Assembly: GCF_009870125.1 (NCBI RefSeq)
Contig: NC_046681.1
Span: forward strand, 6,647,001 to 6,711,000
Length of the DNA: 64,000 nt
Direction: 5' to 3'
Origin: Drosophila pseudoobscura
Taxonomy: Eukaryota; Arthropoda; Insecta; Diptera; Drosophilidae
Below are positions 1 to 13,425 of this stretch, piece by piece. Position 1 is the first letter of the stretch; the number at the start of each line of letters is the position of its first letter. The notes beneath the pieces are model-generated. The model was not told the origin of the DNA, ran no database searches, and worked only from the letters and a program-made list of their open reading frames with translations. The translations under genes were made by a program, and so were the position numbers.

Positions 1-1058
1 CGACAAATGAAGGCAATTCATTGGGCTCGCGGCTTAAACTTGTCGCTGAAAGTGCACAACTGCGGTTCTGTGCGGGGGTAGAGAGGGGACCAGGGAGAGT
101 TCCGGATCCTGCTCCGGCTCGGTCCGTGCTCACCTCCTGCTGCGGATAAAGTTTTCCGCGTTTGCCGTCGAAAGGAGTTGCGTTTTAAGTTGCAATTAAG
201 CGTCAGCGCTGTTTGCTTCGACTCTTCTTCCAGACCCGCTCCACTCTGCTTCCACCTGCCGAGACCACGAGAGTCCAATGAATTCATTGTGGTTTCATCC
301 AGGTCTGCCTTACGAAAATATACTATCTGCCTGGAGTACAGCTAATGAATACTGATAATGAATGGCTACAGAATACGGAGAAGCAGTACTTCGGTGCGGC
401 AAAGTTTATTGAAGAAAGACGCATATCGATGGTATATCTTTGGACTGGGAGAACTTTCGTGTTGATCAATAATGTGTGTCGGGAATGTTCCTTTAAAACT
501 TCTCAAACTCTCAGGAAACTCTTATCGGTGCCTTAAGATCTACATTTGGAATACAGTAGACAACTATGTATATTACCTTTTGACATTTTTATTTGGCAGC
601 TGAAAAGTGTGCTTCACGTTTTTGTTGCTCAGCTCAAAAGTGTCAACCACTCTGTTTCCGACTCCCGATATGCATTTTAAGAGAGATCTTTTGTTTTAAA
701 ATATTCTAGAAGCTTAAGTATACTGTGTGTAGGAAATATGAAATAAACCCTGGCATCAGCCCACTTTTTCGATTCAACCCTCAACTGACTGTTTTCAGAA
801 TCGGTAGCATGGATGCGGTATAACTAATCACTTACGGGATTCGTATAACAGAACTAAACTCGTAATATTCATATTAATTACTAAAAGTAGTTCCGAAGAG
901 TTCAAATAATCCCACAAAAAACCCAAAAGCCAAGCAATAATTAGATCTACAGATCTACGGCAGTAGCAATGGAGTAATTCTTATTCCCATTGTTCAGCCA
1001 GCGGTACAGTGCCCCGAGTATTTACACAATAAAACTCTCAGATTCTCTTAAAATACTT

Positions 1059-1064
1059 TTTATT
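1059..1064 (-). terminator. Candidate poly(A) signal AATAAA for the first lipase
   Basis: AATAAA on the minus strand about 370 bases past the TGA of the lipase at 1431. It is the best canonical signal downstream; another tttatt lies nearer 1247, so the site used is uncertain. Confidence 0.4.
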
Positions 1065-1430
1065 ATTTAACATAAACATACGTTTCGGATTACTCATAAA
1101 TTTGTACACATAAATTAAAGAATTAAGGGTCGCAAAGAAAATGGGTCGCACAATTGCGATGAAAATGAACCTGGCCGCAAATTGTGGATAAACATTTTCA
1201 GCATTCGAGTCGGTGCTTGGCGGAGGGGTGTAGTGATTCGGGTTTCGTTTATTGGATGATTGGAGTGGGGTGGAATGAAGTAGCGCCTAGACTGGGCGTG
1301 CCTGAGTGGATGGATCGGGGTCCCTGCGGCCGGGGACCGAGAAGGTGCGATTGATTGCAGCGTAAATTGTTAAAATGTCATCACAGTCATATAAAATTGG
1401 AGCGAGTGAGAGCGTTGCTGGCCGTCAGAG

Positions 1431-4400
1431 TCACGCGTATAGTTCCGATGTGGTGCTGGTGGATCCGACCTGCAGCTCGTCCCCCGCGGATGTGGTCGTG
1501 TCCGGAGCAGTTGTGGTGGTGGCTGTGGCTGGGGCTGCTGTCGTCGGTGCGGTGGCCGCTACGCTCGCGATCAGTTCCATGCCGAGGCCGTGGGGGAGGT
1601 GGACGTTGGGTGGAAGCTGCGACATCTGCAACTGGATTTGGTTCTGCAGCTGCTGCCGCTGCAGCTGCATGGCCAAGAAGCTGGCCAGATTGGCCGTCAG
1701 CTTTGCCTTGTGGTTCTCGACCCGCCGGATGTTCCTCACTAGCCGATTGTAGACCAGGGGCTTCACGTCGATGGCCCACAAGAAGTCCAGGTGGTTGAAG
1801 CGCTCCATGGGCACCAGGTACTTGTCGATCACGTTGGGCAGCTCCCTGGCCAGGCGGTCCACCCCTGTGGTGGACACCAGCAGGTCGTTCACCGAGTAGT
1901 ACAGGGCCACTGGAACCTTCACCCTCGAAAGGTCGTAGTCCGGCGGCGTGATCCGGTTGTACTCCAACTGGTTCCGCAGGTAGCCCCGGTCGAACTTGCG
2001 GAAGTGCCCGGACTTCATCAGCTGGCCAAAGTGCTCCAGCTGCTTGATGGAGGCGCCCGAGGGCGTGTGGCTCAGCATCACGGGTAGCATGGTCTGCGGG
2101 AGTAGATGGAGAAAGAAGGGGGCGATGCAGTTTCAAATTCCACAAAACAGTGTCCAACCCCATTCAACATTCAGAATCGACCCCACACACCTGTCCCCAA
2201 CACAATGCTACACGGCCTAGACCATGTTAGCCATGGCAGTACAGGCGGTTGCGATGGGATGTGTTCTCGGTTCATGTTGGGCCAGAGAATCGCGCCTAAT
2301 TTGCATGCATTGTCGCTTGTTGTCGGGTCTCCAGCTTCCAGAGTGCCGGTTAATTATGCCAATTGCCAGCAACGCCAGCGAAAACAACAACGCCCCCTCT
2401 GGCGGGGTTTTGGGCGGGGGCGGGAACTGTCATAATAGATAATGACACCCCTTCAATGGCATATTCCAGGTCAGGGAAACCCGCCCATATTCACCCCCAC
2501 ATAATGCTCGAATGATGTTCAATTTCAGCCCCACACACCCTGCCCTCTGTGGCGCATAATTTCAAATCTGCGGGCGTTTAACTTGCGGTCGATTAACGGC
2601 CAAGTTTTGGCGGGGAGTGAGGTATATTTAATGCAAACATCGTGGCCGCACGGGGGATTAAGATAGTGGCATGTACTAGGTTCGACCTAAGCGTAAATGC
2701 ATTCAGCAGTTGTTGTTTTTGTCTATTTTGCGTTTGCTTTAAATGAAATGGAAACACAATAAAGGAAATCGTGTTACAGTTCAAATTAGATGGAGCAAGA
2801 TCTACAAATAGTGCCACAAGACATGGAAATATAAGGTAATGGCTGTGAACTGGATTGTTAGTGAACAAGTAAATGACTATGTAGTCTGTTACTAAGCTTG
2901 TATTTGCTCTTCACCCTCGAATGAGATGTCTTCTGAACACTCACCCAGATCCTCCACTAACAATGCTCATGAGCCATGAGCCGCGCCCCACACCGAAGCC
3001 CACTCAAACTATCAAAATCGACCGACAATCGAACTGGGGCGAGTTAATTAAGTGCCAACTTAATGAAGACAATCCCCGGATTGCCAGCGGTCGTCCAATC
3101 CGGGACCAAATCGATGCCTCTCATCGCCGCGTGGGGAGTCCCGTGAAAATGTTGCGGACACACAGCAGGAAACCTGATGATTCCCGGCTCCCTCCGTCGC
3201 CGACCCAGGCACTCACTTTGTTCAGCTGCTCCGAGTTGTAGCCGGCCACCAGAAATAGGATATTGGAGCAGACGTCCTGCGTCATGGCATTGTCGTGGCA
3301 AACAACCTGGCTGTGGTCCACCAGGAATTTTGTGTTGGGCATGAACTCCGTGATGCGCAGCATTCGTGTGGCGGCCTGGCCGAAAACAGAAGAGTAAGCG
3401 AGGAGAAATGGAAATTGCGAACGAACCGGCGAGCGATGCGCACTTACTGTTAGAAAGTCCAGAAACAGAACGAGGGTCCGGAAGAGGGGACTCTTCATGT
3501 CGTGGATGTAGGCGATGGGGGCCAGGGCGTGCATCGAGGTGATTTTCTGCGTGTACGAGGGTTGTTCCGAGCAGAGCACCCAGAAGATGGCCGTGCCCTG
3601 GGAGTGGCCGACGTAGTGCAGCTGCTCGTAGCCCGTCTTGCTGAGGATGTAGTCGATGTTCGCCGGCAGATCGTACTTTCCCATCTCGTGGAAGGTGAAG
3701 TCCCAGAACTCCTGGTAGTCGCTGTTAAGGCTGGTGTGGTTCTTCGAGTAGCGGTTGCCTCGTGAGTTGCCCATCCAGACGTCGTAGCCCAAGTCGGAGA
3801 GCATGTAACCTGGATGGGAGGAACAATTAGTTATTCCAAATGGGATATATAATGAGCATCTTAGGATCTTAGTTCACTCACCCAATCCCGACTTGGGACC
3901 CATCAGTACCCACGTAGCCGAAGTGTCTAGTATGCCGTGCATCAGCAGCACTGGCTGGGCGCCTTTCTTTGGGATGCGGTGCATTTCCAGGATATAGCCG
4001 TCCTTCGTTACCACGGTGTGTGTCTCCGATGGATAGCCATATTTGCGTATTAATTTGGGCTGACCGGAGAGAAAAAACGAGATGGAAAGGTGTTAGAAGT
4101 GCAAATCATGGCAGTGTGAAATTGAGTTGCCCCAGTCCAGGTTTTTGCACCTGCCCTTTCCGCTGGCTGTCCCTCTTTCTCCTTTTCCTCTCTGCAGCTC
4201 CCATTTGCATAGCTTGGTGGGAAGCAGTCACCTGTTCGAGTCCAGAGCTCCGAGCCCCGAGCACCAGCATCGGCGTGGTATCCGTCTGGCCCTAACCACA
4301 GTCATTTTCAGCTAATGAATTTTAATTTGCGGCATCAACAAGTTAATAAAGTCCCAGCCAGGGGTGCGACTGAGAGGCTGGCAAGGTGCAGACGGGCCGT

Positions 4401-7400
4401 GGCTGAACCGCTGGGAAGTTCCGCAGTGCAGAGTTGATTGAAATATCTTAGTCTCTTGCTTTCAGGGGTTCCAGCAACCTGGCAAAATGGTTTGGATATG
4501 TATGGCCTCAACTATTTCAATTGTCAGCTATGACGGAGCTGCCCGAGCCATATAGAATTTCTTTATTGATGGCGATCTTGGGGGGATCTGATGCGAAGCA
4601 AAGTCACACCAGCTAGGGGCTGTCCGTCTCCTCGGGTCACTCTATAAGTACCGCTCCATAGCTCAACCTAGTCACGTATCACGCATACGCACTGTATGAC
4701 AGCATATTTTTCTTCCTGCTCGCGTAGATTTATAGATGTTCGAGAAAGCCGTGATATTTTTGATAAGTTCGGCTCTTTGGGAGGTTGCTTATGTAAGTGG
4801 CGCGGGTAGTAGGTGGCCGAGAGAAAAACTTATAACACAATTGTTAAAATTAAGCCGTAAACACGCGATTACACAAATGTACAAAGAAACAAAAACAATT
4901 GAATGAAAACCGAAATACTGGAAAGAGACTCTCTGGGAGCTGCCTGGAATTTTAATTAACCTTGGCAGCGAATGACCAGCAGCAACAGCGGCAGCAGCAA
5001 CAACAAAATAATACTCGTATAAGCAATGCAATTGGCCAACTGACTTGCCGGCTGGTTGGACAACACGAGGAAGTGGTACCCAAAGTAAGCCAGTGAAATA
5101 CTTTTCCTACTCTTTCGGTTTTGTTTTGGTTCGAGTGGATTTTGGCAAATGTTTAGGCATAAATTAGGCTTCTTTTGTTTCTTTTTCGGCAGTTTCCTTG
5201 GCTCTGGTCTTATATAACTTCTTTGTTCGAATAGGAGCTCAAAAAGAATGAGCGCGCGAACGAGGTGCGAAGAAGCGGCCGCAGAAAGCGGCTTGGACAA
5301 GCCCCAAAAAATTGCAACAGCTGTTGGGGCTGTCGCTGCTATCGCTGTGGCCCGGTGAGGTTTTGTTTTTCTTGGCTTGACACACTTTGCGCAGCAGCTG
5401 GCAAATATTGGAGAGCCCAAGAGCCGGGGAAGCGTTGCACAGATGCGCAAAGTGCAGCAAAATGCCACCACCAGGGGTCTCACCGGGCTGTCAGTGTTGG
5501 GAAACCGCGAAAAGTTTGGAAACCTCTGCGGTAATGGAACGTTAAGCAATGCCTTTATCACTTCTCAGGGAATTGCCTTTATAGTTTTCTTTATATTTTA
5601 AGCACTGCAATTAGCAGAAATCAAATTGATTGCGGCCTAGAAATGGTCCAATTTAGCCAAGGCTCAACGGTGGTCGGAACGCACACACTCGCAGGCTTTT
5701 CAGTGCTTTTGTGAACAAAAACAGGCGTTGGTATGGGTGCCGGCCACTGTTGTACGAGTGTACGTGAGCGGCAGCGCAGCAGCCGAGCACTCGATATAGG
5801 GCTGGGGTACATATTTGCTCTAGGAATTCGATTATTCGAATGTTTGATGATCAACGAGTCGATAAAAAACTTAAGTCCACTCAGAAATATCGTATTTAAA
5901 TAGTTTGTACAACACACTGATAAAACAAAACAAAGAGAAGACGAACAAATACCCACCGCCATTGCTCAAATATGGAAATGTTTGTTTTAACGCCAATTTA
6001 AACATAAGGCAAACACAGCACAACACAACACACAGTACTCGTAAATAAATCAAGCAAATTGCAAGGCAAAAACGGGCTCGTAAAGGTTGGAAAACCATAA
6101 TTAAATACCAAATACCAAACCCCAGAGAAATAGAGAGATAGGCATACTCGTACGTCGGACCCTGCGGTCTGCGACTTGGACCAATGTGAAAATAAAAATG
6201 AATTGCGGCTGTCAGTTGATTTTCGGTCTCGCTTCTCATTTTGCCGTCTGACCGCAATACGAGTATGTTTTTCGTACGGTGTGTGCTTACTGTTTCACTA
6301 ACTGAACTTTTTCGTTTGGCTCACAGCCACAGAAACTTCATTAGCACCTACGCCGTGCGGCACAGCACCGACTCGGATCCCGATTACCATAATGCTCATC
6401 ATGACCTACTAATTTTGTGTTTGGCTGCCGATGGTTTGTGTCCACGCTAATTGGCAATGGAGCTTGTGTGAGTATCCACAGTGAGCATTGCCTATATGCC
6501 ACAAGATCAGTTCTGGGAACACCGGGTGTCAGTTTTTTACGTCCAATTTGTTTGAAGCTTCCAATTTATTGGGCGTCTTATGTGGATCTATAACCTTCGT
6601 CGTACCGAAGGCGTTTTATCAATTCTGACAAAGAATTACGTATAGAGTCTTGAACATATTTATATTTGAAAGGTAGGATGTTCATAGGTGCTAAATGTGT
6701 TGATGAATCTTCTGTCATTTCTATCGAAACGCTCTTCGGAGCTCATCTTTCCCCAATAATCAGTCCGAGACCTCCACTTGCAGTCGACTGCTGTACTTAC
6801 ACAAGGTTGCACTTAGCCGACATGTACTGTATGTGTCGTGTTGCATGGGCCTTTGGGCGTGGATTTGCTCGAGGGTTTTTTTTTCCGCTGTGTATCTTTC
6901 GTTTAAAATATCGATGCAAATTTTAAGTGTCAACGTCTGCTTTTCTGGCTTTTTTTAGTGGCTTTACGGCGTGCCTTTGATTCATTTGCATAAAACACTT
7001 TTGCTCGTCGAACTTGAGGGCGCTTGTCAGCGCCTTCGATTCCGGGGGAGGCCAGACCAGAGCCAGAAACCACTTTTGCTTTCGTTGGATGGATGGGTGG
7101 ATGGATTTCGGAGTCCATCTCTTGTCTTGTCTTGGATTGTCTTGTGCACATCGCTCATTTTGTAACTGACCTTGATATTGACTTCTCTCTGGTTGTCTTT
7201 TAACACTGTCATTATGAGAGTGGGTTCGAAGCGTCTCGATGGCCAACCAGTTTTCCCCTCCAATTTGGTGTCAAGTCTTTTGCTGGATCTTTTATGTACC
7301 TCCGACTCTCTTGTCTCAAAGATGTATTTCTGATTGGCGTTGGCCGCTCGTTGACTTCGTTTTGCCGCCTGACATCATTTTAATGACATCGAAATATAGG

Positions 7401-9793
7401 AGGTTAATCACATTTGAACTTTTCCTTCAAGATGCCGATCAGTTGGAGCCCTGCCTTATGGCATATGCAAATCTGTGGAATCGTCGCATTCTAGCAACAA
7501 AAAACAAAGCATTATGCAACAAAAGAAGAACTGATTGATTTCGATTTGCAAATGATAGTTTGAACTTCGCTCTTTATCTGCATTGTCGAATAGATCACCA
7601 AGTCATTAGCCCACTGTCTCATTTGTTTGGCTTTTGTTTGTGCCCGAAACTTTGCTGATGGATGTAAATGCTCACTAAAGAAGGGTTTAAGCCCCTTCTG
7701 TATATTTTTTCGATGGGAGTTACCCATCAATACCTTCGCTTTGAAATCAGCCTAAACGACATCGAATGGCAGGCCCTTGGCCTGTCGGGCCGAGACAGAA
7801 AAACAACGCGGAAACCTTTATATTCAAATTAAGGCAAAACGAAAATGTTTTCCTTTGCCAAAACAAAGGAGGAAAAGCCAGATCCATGCCGAGCCAAATG
7901 ACAAACCATTTCCTGATTATGGCCAGCCCAGAGTCTTTCTTCGGTGACATCTGGGGGAAGCCAGCGGCGGAGACTGCTAACCCATATTTCAAAGTCAGTC
8001 AGGCGGCAAAGGCTTGGACGTGGAGGTGGACGTGAACGTGGACGTGGACCTGGACGTGGACAGGTTAGCCTAATTGCAGGCTGATGATTGTGTAGCGTTG
8101 ACAATTTCAATTTGTTACTGCGGGCCATGAAAGGTGTCTCCCGCCATACACAATGTGAACCTGGCCATCTCCCTCGCCATCGCCCTCGCCCAGCGATTAT
8201 GCAATTGGCAACGTGCAGAAATTGCCCCTCGGCAAAAGCCCCCGTGCTTTATTCGAACTCCGACGACATTACAGTGCAGACACGCGCCCGTGGACGCGTT
8301 TATAAGCCCAGCAATGACTTTGCATAAGATCCATTTGGCCGTATCCGAGGTTCGGGTGTACTGACAGTTCGGTGACAATAGTTTTGGGTCTGCATAACAA
8401 CAACGAACCACAAATCACAAATCACCAATCACGTAGATCCCATAAAATCGTTACGTTATCATTTTTCTGCACACACCCGTACGGAGTGAATACACTTGCT
8501 AATAATACTCGGACGAGTACGGTTCCCGCGGCTTTGGTTTATTGGCTCTATTCATTTTCGCCTATCTGTTTGTTGACCCCACCCTAAAGACGCCTAAAGA
8601 CCAGCTATTGGGTAATCTTCGTCGTTGTTTGCCCTCTGATATTTGGCTGGCAAAATCGCCCGGCACTTGCAACTGTGAGAGTTTCTCAAGTGATTTCTGT
8701 GCTCATCGGACTCCAGTTTTCTTCGAATGCAAATCGTTTAACCTTGGGAAATGTCGAGGAGCTGGGGAGCCCCCAAGAAGATCGCTGCTAGCCGGCCCCC
8801 AGGCTTTCATGTGAACGAAGACTGAATGAAAATGTGATCTAATTGTGGAGCACGTGAATGAGCTCAAGGTCAGTGCGGCCACCAGTTGCTCATTGAATCT
8901 AGCTCACTAGCACTCAATGGACTTGGAGGTTACATTTCAGTTTTGTAACTACATATTCCCATACGTGAGCGAAAATTCAATCACAAAATCGATTATCCCA
9001 GCCCTAATATCACCATCTATGTAAATACAAAAGAACTTAATGACCTATTTCCGCCTGTAAATAACATCCTAATTGCTTCCAATTCCTGGCGAAACAGGCC
9101 TGTAAGCTACGTACATCAGCTCCATAAAAGTTCATCACAGTTCACGGTATTACCTCTCCCTTTGCTGCACTGGAACTGCAGCGGATCATGTGAGTAGACC
9201 ATTTTAGGGGGGCCGTGGCCGTGGCCCTTTGTCGGACCCCTCCGCGCTTCACGTGCGTGTGAGTGTGGAAAGTCAACGAACCCCGAGAACGAAAACTTTC
9301 TTTCGACGGGGGGCAGTGTAAATTTATTTGACATAGAAAAATTGTCCAGCCAAAATAAATAAAAGCAAGTAAAAGCAACGAACGATGAAATGCCGAAGAA
9401 AAAAAAACAACGAAAGACGAAAACAATAGCCAAAGAAAACCAGACCAAAAACAAATGTCAATGGTGGAGAGGAGGTGCGTGATGGAAGTCGGCCGAAGAG
9501 GCCTACGAAAATTATGGACTGTGGGATATGGATACGGATTGTTCCCGCTTACTTACCGTTATGAGGGATGCGTCCTCGAGCACGTCGGACTTGAGGTTCC
9601 TGCCCCCGCCGGCCAGGTTCGCGTTGCTCGAGAGCAGCACCGAGTTGAGGAGGTTCTTGAAGCTCAGCGAGCTGTAGCTGAAGGGCGAGAGGAGGGTGAA
9701 GGCACCGGCCCTACCGCAGACCTGCAGAGCCACTAGGCAGTGCAAGAGCAGGGCCACCAGCAGGCGGCCGCAAGCAAAGTCGCTTGCCCGCAT
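1431..9793 (-). CDS. Secreted acid lipase (alpha/beta hydrolase), 5 coding exons
   Basis: Coding exons (minus): 9793-9557, 4059-3882, 3809-3448, 3375-3217, 2093-1431; every junction is GT-AG and the frame closes at TGA, giving 532 residues. The ATG at 9793 opens a hydrophobic signal peptide (LLVALLLHCLVAL), so the enzyme should be secreted or lysosomal and hydrolyse neutral lipid esters. The family start (LIRKYGYPSETH), the oxyanion HG motif (LLMHG), nucleophile elbow GHSQG (about Ser208), Asp in YYSVND (about 382) and His in FNHLDF (about 413) are all present. After the catalytic domain comes an unusual tail of about 95 residues, first Gln-rich then Ala/Thr/Ser-rich. The first intron is 5.5 kb. 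The 53-codon exon and the combined 180-codon block match the exon sizes of the tetra-lipase at 28-35.6 kb, so they share ancestry. It may correspond to one of the D. melanogaster 2L lipases, but I assign no symbol. Confidence 0.9.
4060..9556 (-). other. Large first intron of the first lipase
   Basis: A 5.5-kb intron between the signal-peptide exon (donor GTAAGT at 9556) and the lipase core (acceptor ending at 4060). No coding exon or RNA gene is evident. It holds a short GGACGT/GGACCT tandem repeat near 8015-8061 and many short random open frames. In a gene whose other introns are tens to about 1,100 bases, a first intron of this size is a natural place for enhancers, but no specific binding cluster could be supported by eye. 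Confidence 0.6.
8015..8061. repeat. Hexamer-like tandem repeat (GGACGT variants)
   Basis: Seven to eight imperfect copies of a six-base unit (GGACGT, GGAGGT, GAACGT, GGACCT) inside the first lipase intron. It is a simple-sequence tract with no coding role seen. Confidence 0.7.
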
Positions 9794-9847
9794 TGCAGAG
9801 ACGGAGGGGATCCAGTGGCACTCGCAGATCGAAGATGCAAAAAGCAC

Positions 9848-12312
9848 TCACTCTCACAGTCACAGTCACAGTCAACAGGCAACGCACACTCGCGCTCAGG
9901 CACTCAGATACTCAGACACGAAATGGGGCAAATTAGCTAATGCTGCACCGGGGCTTGCACCTAAGCGTAACGGTTACGTCGCGACTATCGCTGGCTCTCT
10001 CCCGCTTTCGACACAGATCGACTTGGTGGCAGTTACGTGTTTGTGTCTGGCCACTGGGGTCTTAGTCTGGTTATCCTTTTGGCTGATCCAATCCCGGGCA
10101 ATTTCGCACTAAAGCACAGTATTCACTGCTGATTATTGGGTATTCCGGAGCCGGGTGGGTCTCACTATTGAACGTCTTATGGAGTATTGTTTATCAGTTG
10201 AACGGAGCTTGCCCACCAAATGGGAGTTGCTTGCACTTGTTTCAACTACACTTTCTGTCTAATTTCGCTCTGAATAACTGATAACTAATTTGGTTTCTTT
10301 GACACACCACGAAATATAAAGAGCCGCCAGCTGAAGCTATTCATCCGTCTTCGCCTGGGGCATGAGGAGCAAAATAAAACACGATACGATACGACGATAG
10401 GCGGTACGCGATACGCGTTGAATGCAGGGACCAGACTCAACAAAAACTTACGGCGAGCGCTGTAGGTGCGTTCACGACGATCATTTGCTTGCTTTTGCCG
10501 TGCCAGGTCTCTCTCCCGTTGCCCACATCGCCTTTTCAATTTTTTAAAATACCCGACGCTGCATCTGTTGCTTCGTCGGCTCTCACGTAGCTGGAATCAA
10601 CTGAAGTTCGGCCTTACCTCATTTTAGCCCACCTTGCATGCCGGCGAACTTGTTTGAGCGGCACCACCGACTGTGGATTGCATTTACTTGTGGAAGGTAA
10701 ATATTTGTATTACATGTTGATATATTGATATGCATATACTCGTAGTACTTGTCTTGTAAGTTTATAGCACTAGGCAGGAGGGTAGAAAAGTAGTAAGCCT
10801 GATAGAAATAGTGTGGATCGAGGGACTGACTGGGCGAGTTCTATGGCCAGAGACATTTGCCGACAAAGGGCTGGAGCAATACACCATTGGGCATATTCCA
10901 CTTTCAGAAATGGAATACTTTTGATCGAAGCTCTTTCCTGAGCAGTCCATTTTCCCACCTATCTCCTTAGTGCCGATTTCCCAGCTCCCCTCCCACTAAC
11001 CTGCACACAGTTGCTGGCGCGTGCCCAACTAGTTTCTGGCTTAAGTCTTTCGTGTCGTTTCGTTTCGTTTCGTTTCGATCTGAAACGAGCCGGGTTGGAT
11101 TGGACATGTCTGTAGGTTCGATTCGCTTAACCGTTAGGGGCTAGATCGTTTCGGTTTGGCTCGGTTCGGTTCGGCTGTGGGGGTTCGTATCTGGGAGCCC
11201 GCTGCCTCTGACGCAGGTTCCCCTGTCCCTGGCGCCGCTTGGCGCCGCATGGTGGCTGTTGAAATGTTTGGCCCGGCAGCCGGTTACGTCTGCAATTGGC
11301 TCAAACGAAACTGCAAGCCAAATTATGCATAATTTTTCTTTGCGCCACGCCTCGCTGAAGTTTTGGGAGTTGCACTCTCCTCCCATATCCCATGTCCCAC
11401 GTCCCATATCCCAATTTTCACAAGCCCGCACTCCCCCGAGCTTGGGATCACCCTTCCGTCTATTACTGCGATTATCTCTGATTGCCAGCGCACTGGAGGC
11501 CTGCCATCTGCATCTTCCGATTGTGGGTATTGTGTCGCTTAGTCTCAATCACTGAGTTCCCAGCAGCTCTCACAATGGGCTCTTCCCGCCTGTCTTTTAT
11601 TTCTTGCCTCAGTGGTTAGCCTTGGCCCGGCCAATTTGCTGGGAACAGGCACAGCCCTCAATGACAACCATACCCACATTAATCATAAATTCAATCACCA
11701 TTTTTACATGCATTCTTGCCCCATCGGGACAGTGAGCAAAGTTCAAGAGACAAGATACAATATTGGGCAGAAGCCTCGAAGAAGCGAACGCGAAATGTCG
11801 AATACCCTTGAAAGCAAACCCAAGCGATAAAATGTGGACTGCCAGACAACAGACTGCTGGTATAATTCCACAGCTTCCTACGATATACTTTGGCAATTAC
11901 ATGAACTCGAAGGTGAAGCTGGAAAAAATAGTCCCATATGTCGGAAAACATCCTATAGGAGACCCAATGAAGCAAAGATCGGTTTGGGCCTGAGTTGCTG
12001 CTGAGCTTTACTGAATTGGTAATCGATTTACGATCGATGCTTTATGTCCCCCGCTGATGACAATACTCATAAAATCTGTCACTGGGCAAGGCCAAAATGT
12101 CTTGGCCACATCTCAAGGCGAGCAAATGCATTGGAATTCCATTAAGAGCAACAGAATTGCAACTGAATTCGACTTGCACTTGGAAGAATGTCATGAACAC
12201 GTGCCACATGCAATCACATGTGGCAGGGGCAGGGGCAGGAGCAGGGGCATGGCCATCCACTTCTTTACCCGACGTCCGGCATCTGTGAATTGCTGCTGCT
12301 TTGGGTTTTCTT
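9848..12312. other. Upstream flank of the first lipase, no gene seen
   Basis: This holds the lipase 5' UTR and promoter region, with CACAGT repeats just upstream of the signal-peptide exon near 9850-9875, a GATAC/ATACG-rich stretch near 10380-10420, and a GTTTC pentamer tract near 11053-11078. No TATA box at a convincing distance was found. Open frames are short and lack domains. Confidence 0.5.
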
Positions 12313-13425
12313 TATTATACCCGATACTCAAAATGAGTATTGGGGTATATTAGATTTGTGGTGAAAGTGGATGTGTGTAACGTCCAGAAGGAATCGTTTC
12401 CGACCCTATAAAGTATATATATTCTTGATCAGCATCAATAGCCGAGTCGATTGAGCCCTGTCTGTCTGTCCGTCCGTCCGTCTGTCCGTCTGTCCGTCTG
12501 TCCGTCCCCTTCAGCGCCTAATGCTCAAAGACTATAAGAGCTAGAGCAACGATGTTTTGCATCCAGACTTCTGTGATATGTCACTGCTACAAAAATATTT
12601 AAAAACTTTGCCCCGCCCACTTCCGCCCCCACAAAGGGCGAAAATCTGTGGCATCCACAATTTTAAAGATACGAGAAAACTAAAAACGCAGAATCGTAGA
12701 AGATGACTATATCTTACAGAGTGCAAAATCTGAACCAGATCGTATAATTATTATAGCCAGAATCACGAAAACAATTTCACTCTTTCTCGCTCTGTCTCAC
12801 TCTAACACACAGGTTTCATGGTCGGTTTTGCCAATTGCAAAATATGAGTTCAAGGATCTGAGAACCCATAAGAGCTAGAGCAACCAAATTTGGTATCCAC
12901 ACTCCTGTGATATCGGACCTTGACCGTTTCCTGTCCAAATTTCGCCACACCCCCTTCCGCCCCCGCAAAGGACGAAAATCTGAGGCAACCACAAATCTCA
13001 GAGACTATTAAGGCTAGAGTAACCAAATTTGGTACACACACTCCTTTAAGATGTCACTATAAAACGTATATCTCAGAATTTCGCCCCACCCCCATACGCC
13101 CCCACAAAGGACGAAAATCTGTTGCATCCACAAAATTGCAGATTTGAGAAAACTAAAAACGCAGAATCATAGATAATGACCATATCTATCCGGTTGCTGA
13201 ATCTGGATCAGATCAGATCATTTTTATAGCCAAAAGGAACAAATCAATTTGCAGTGGCTACGCAGCGCCCGACGTCACGCTCATACTGATTTTCTGTCTC
13301 TCTCGCACGCACTCTTTGTCGTGTCGTTAAATATTAGCGGCGTCTGCCGGAGGAGAGCCATACTGACTTAGTATCGGGTATAACCGTAGAGTTGCGGTGT
13401 CCGCAGCAACTCACAACGTTCCCCC
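12313..13425 (+). mobile_element. DINE-1/mini-me-like non-autonomous element with (GTCY)n core
   Basis: It starts with a small inverted motif (ATACTC...GAGTAT in a TATACCC context), continues with the conserved segment CCCTATAAAGTATATATATTC, then a TGTC/CGTC tetranucleotide run at 12460-12506, then three diverged internal repeats each containing 'aagagctagagcaac' and 'gacgaaaatctg' style motifs (near 12535, 12870 and 13010). It ends in TATCGGGTATA followed by a hairpin (GAGTTGC...GCAACTC). The internal GTCY microsatellite is the hallmark described for mini-me elements, now placed with DINE-1 Helitron-like repeats. No transposase is encoded. Ends are approximate. Confidence 0.7.

Noticed and set aside
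1387-2163. A 258-codon frame overlapping the last exon of the first lipase
   Set aside because: Same strand but shifted frame relative to the well-supported lipase exon; Arg/Pro/Ala-rich composition typical of a GC-rich shadow.
12460-12506. TGTC/CGTC repeat as an independent satellite
   Set aside because: It is the internal GTCY core of the DINE-1/mini-me-like element, flanked by that family's conserved sequence.
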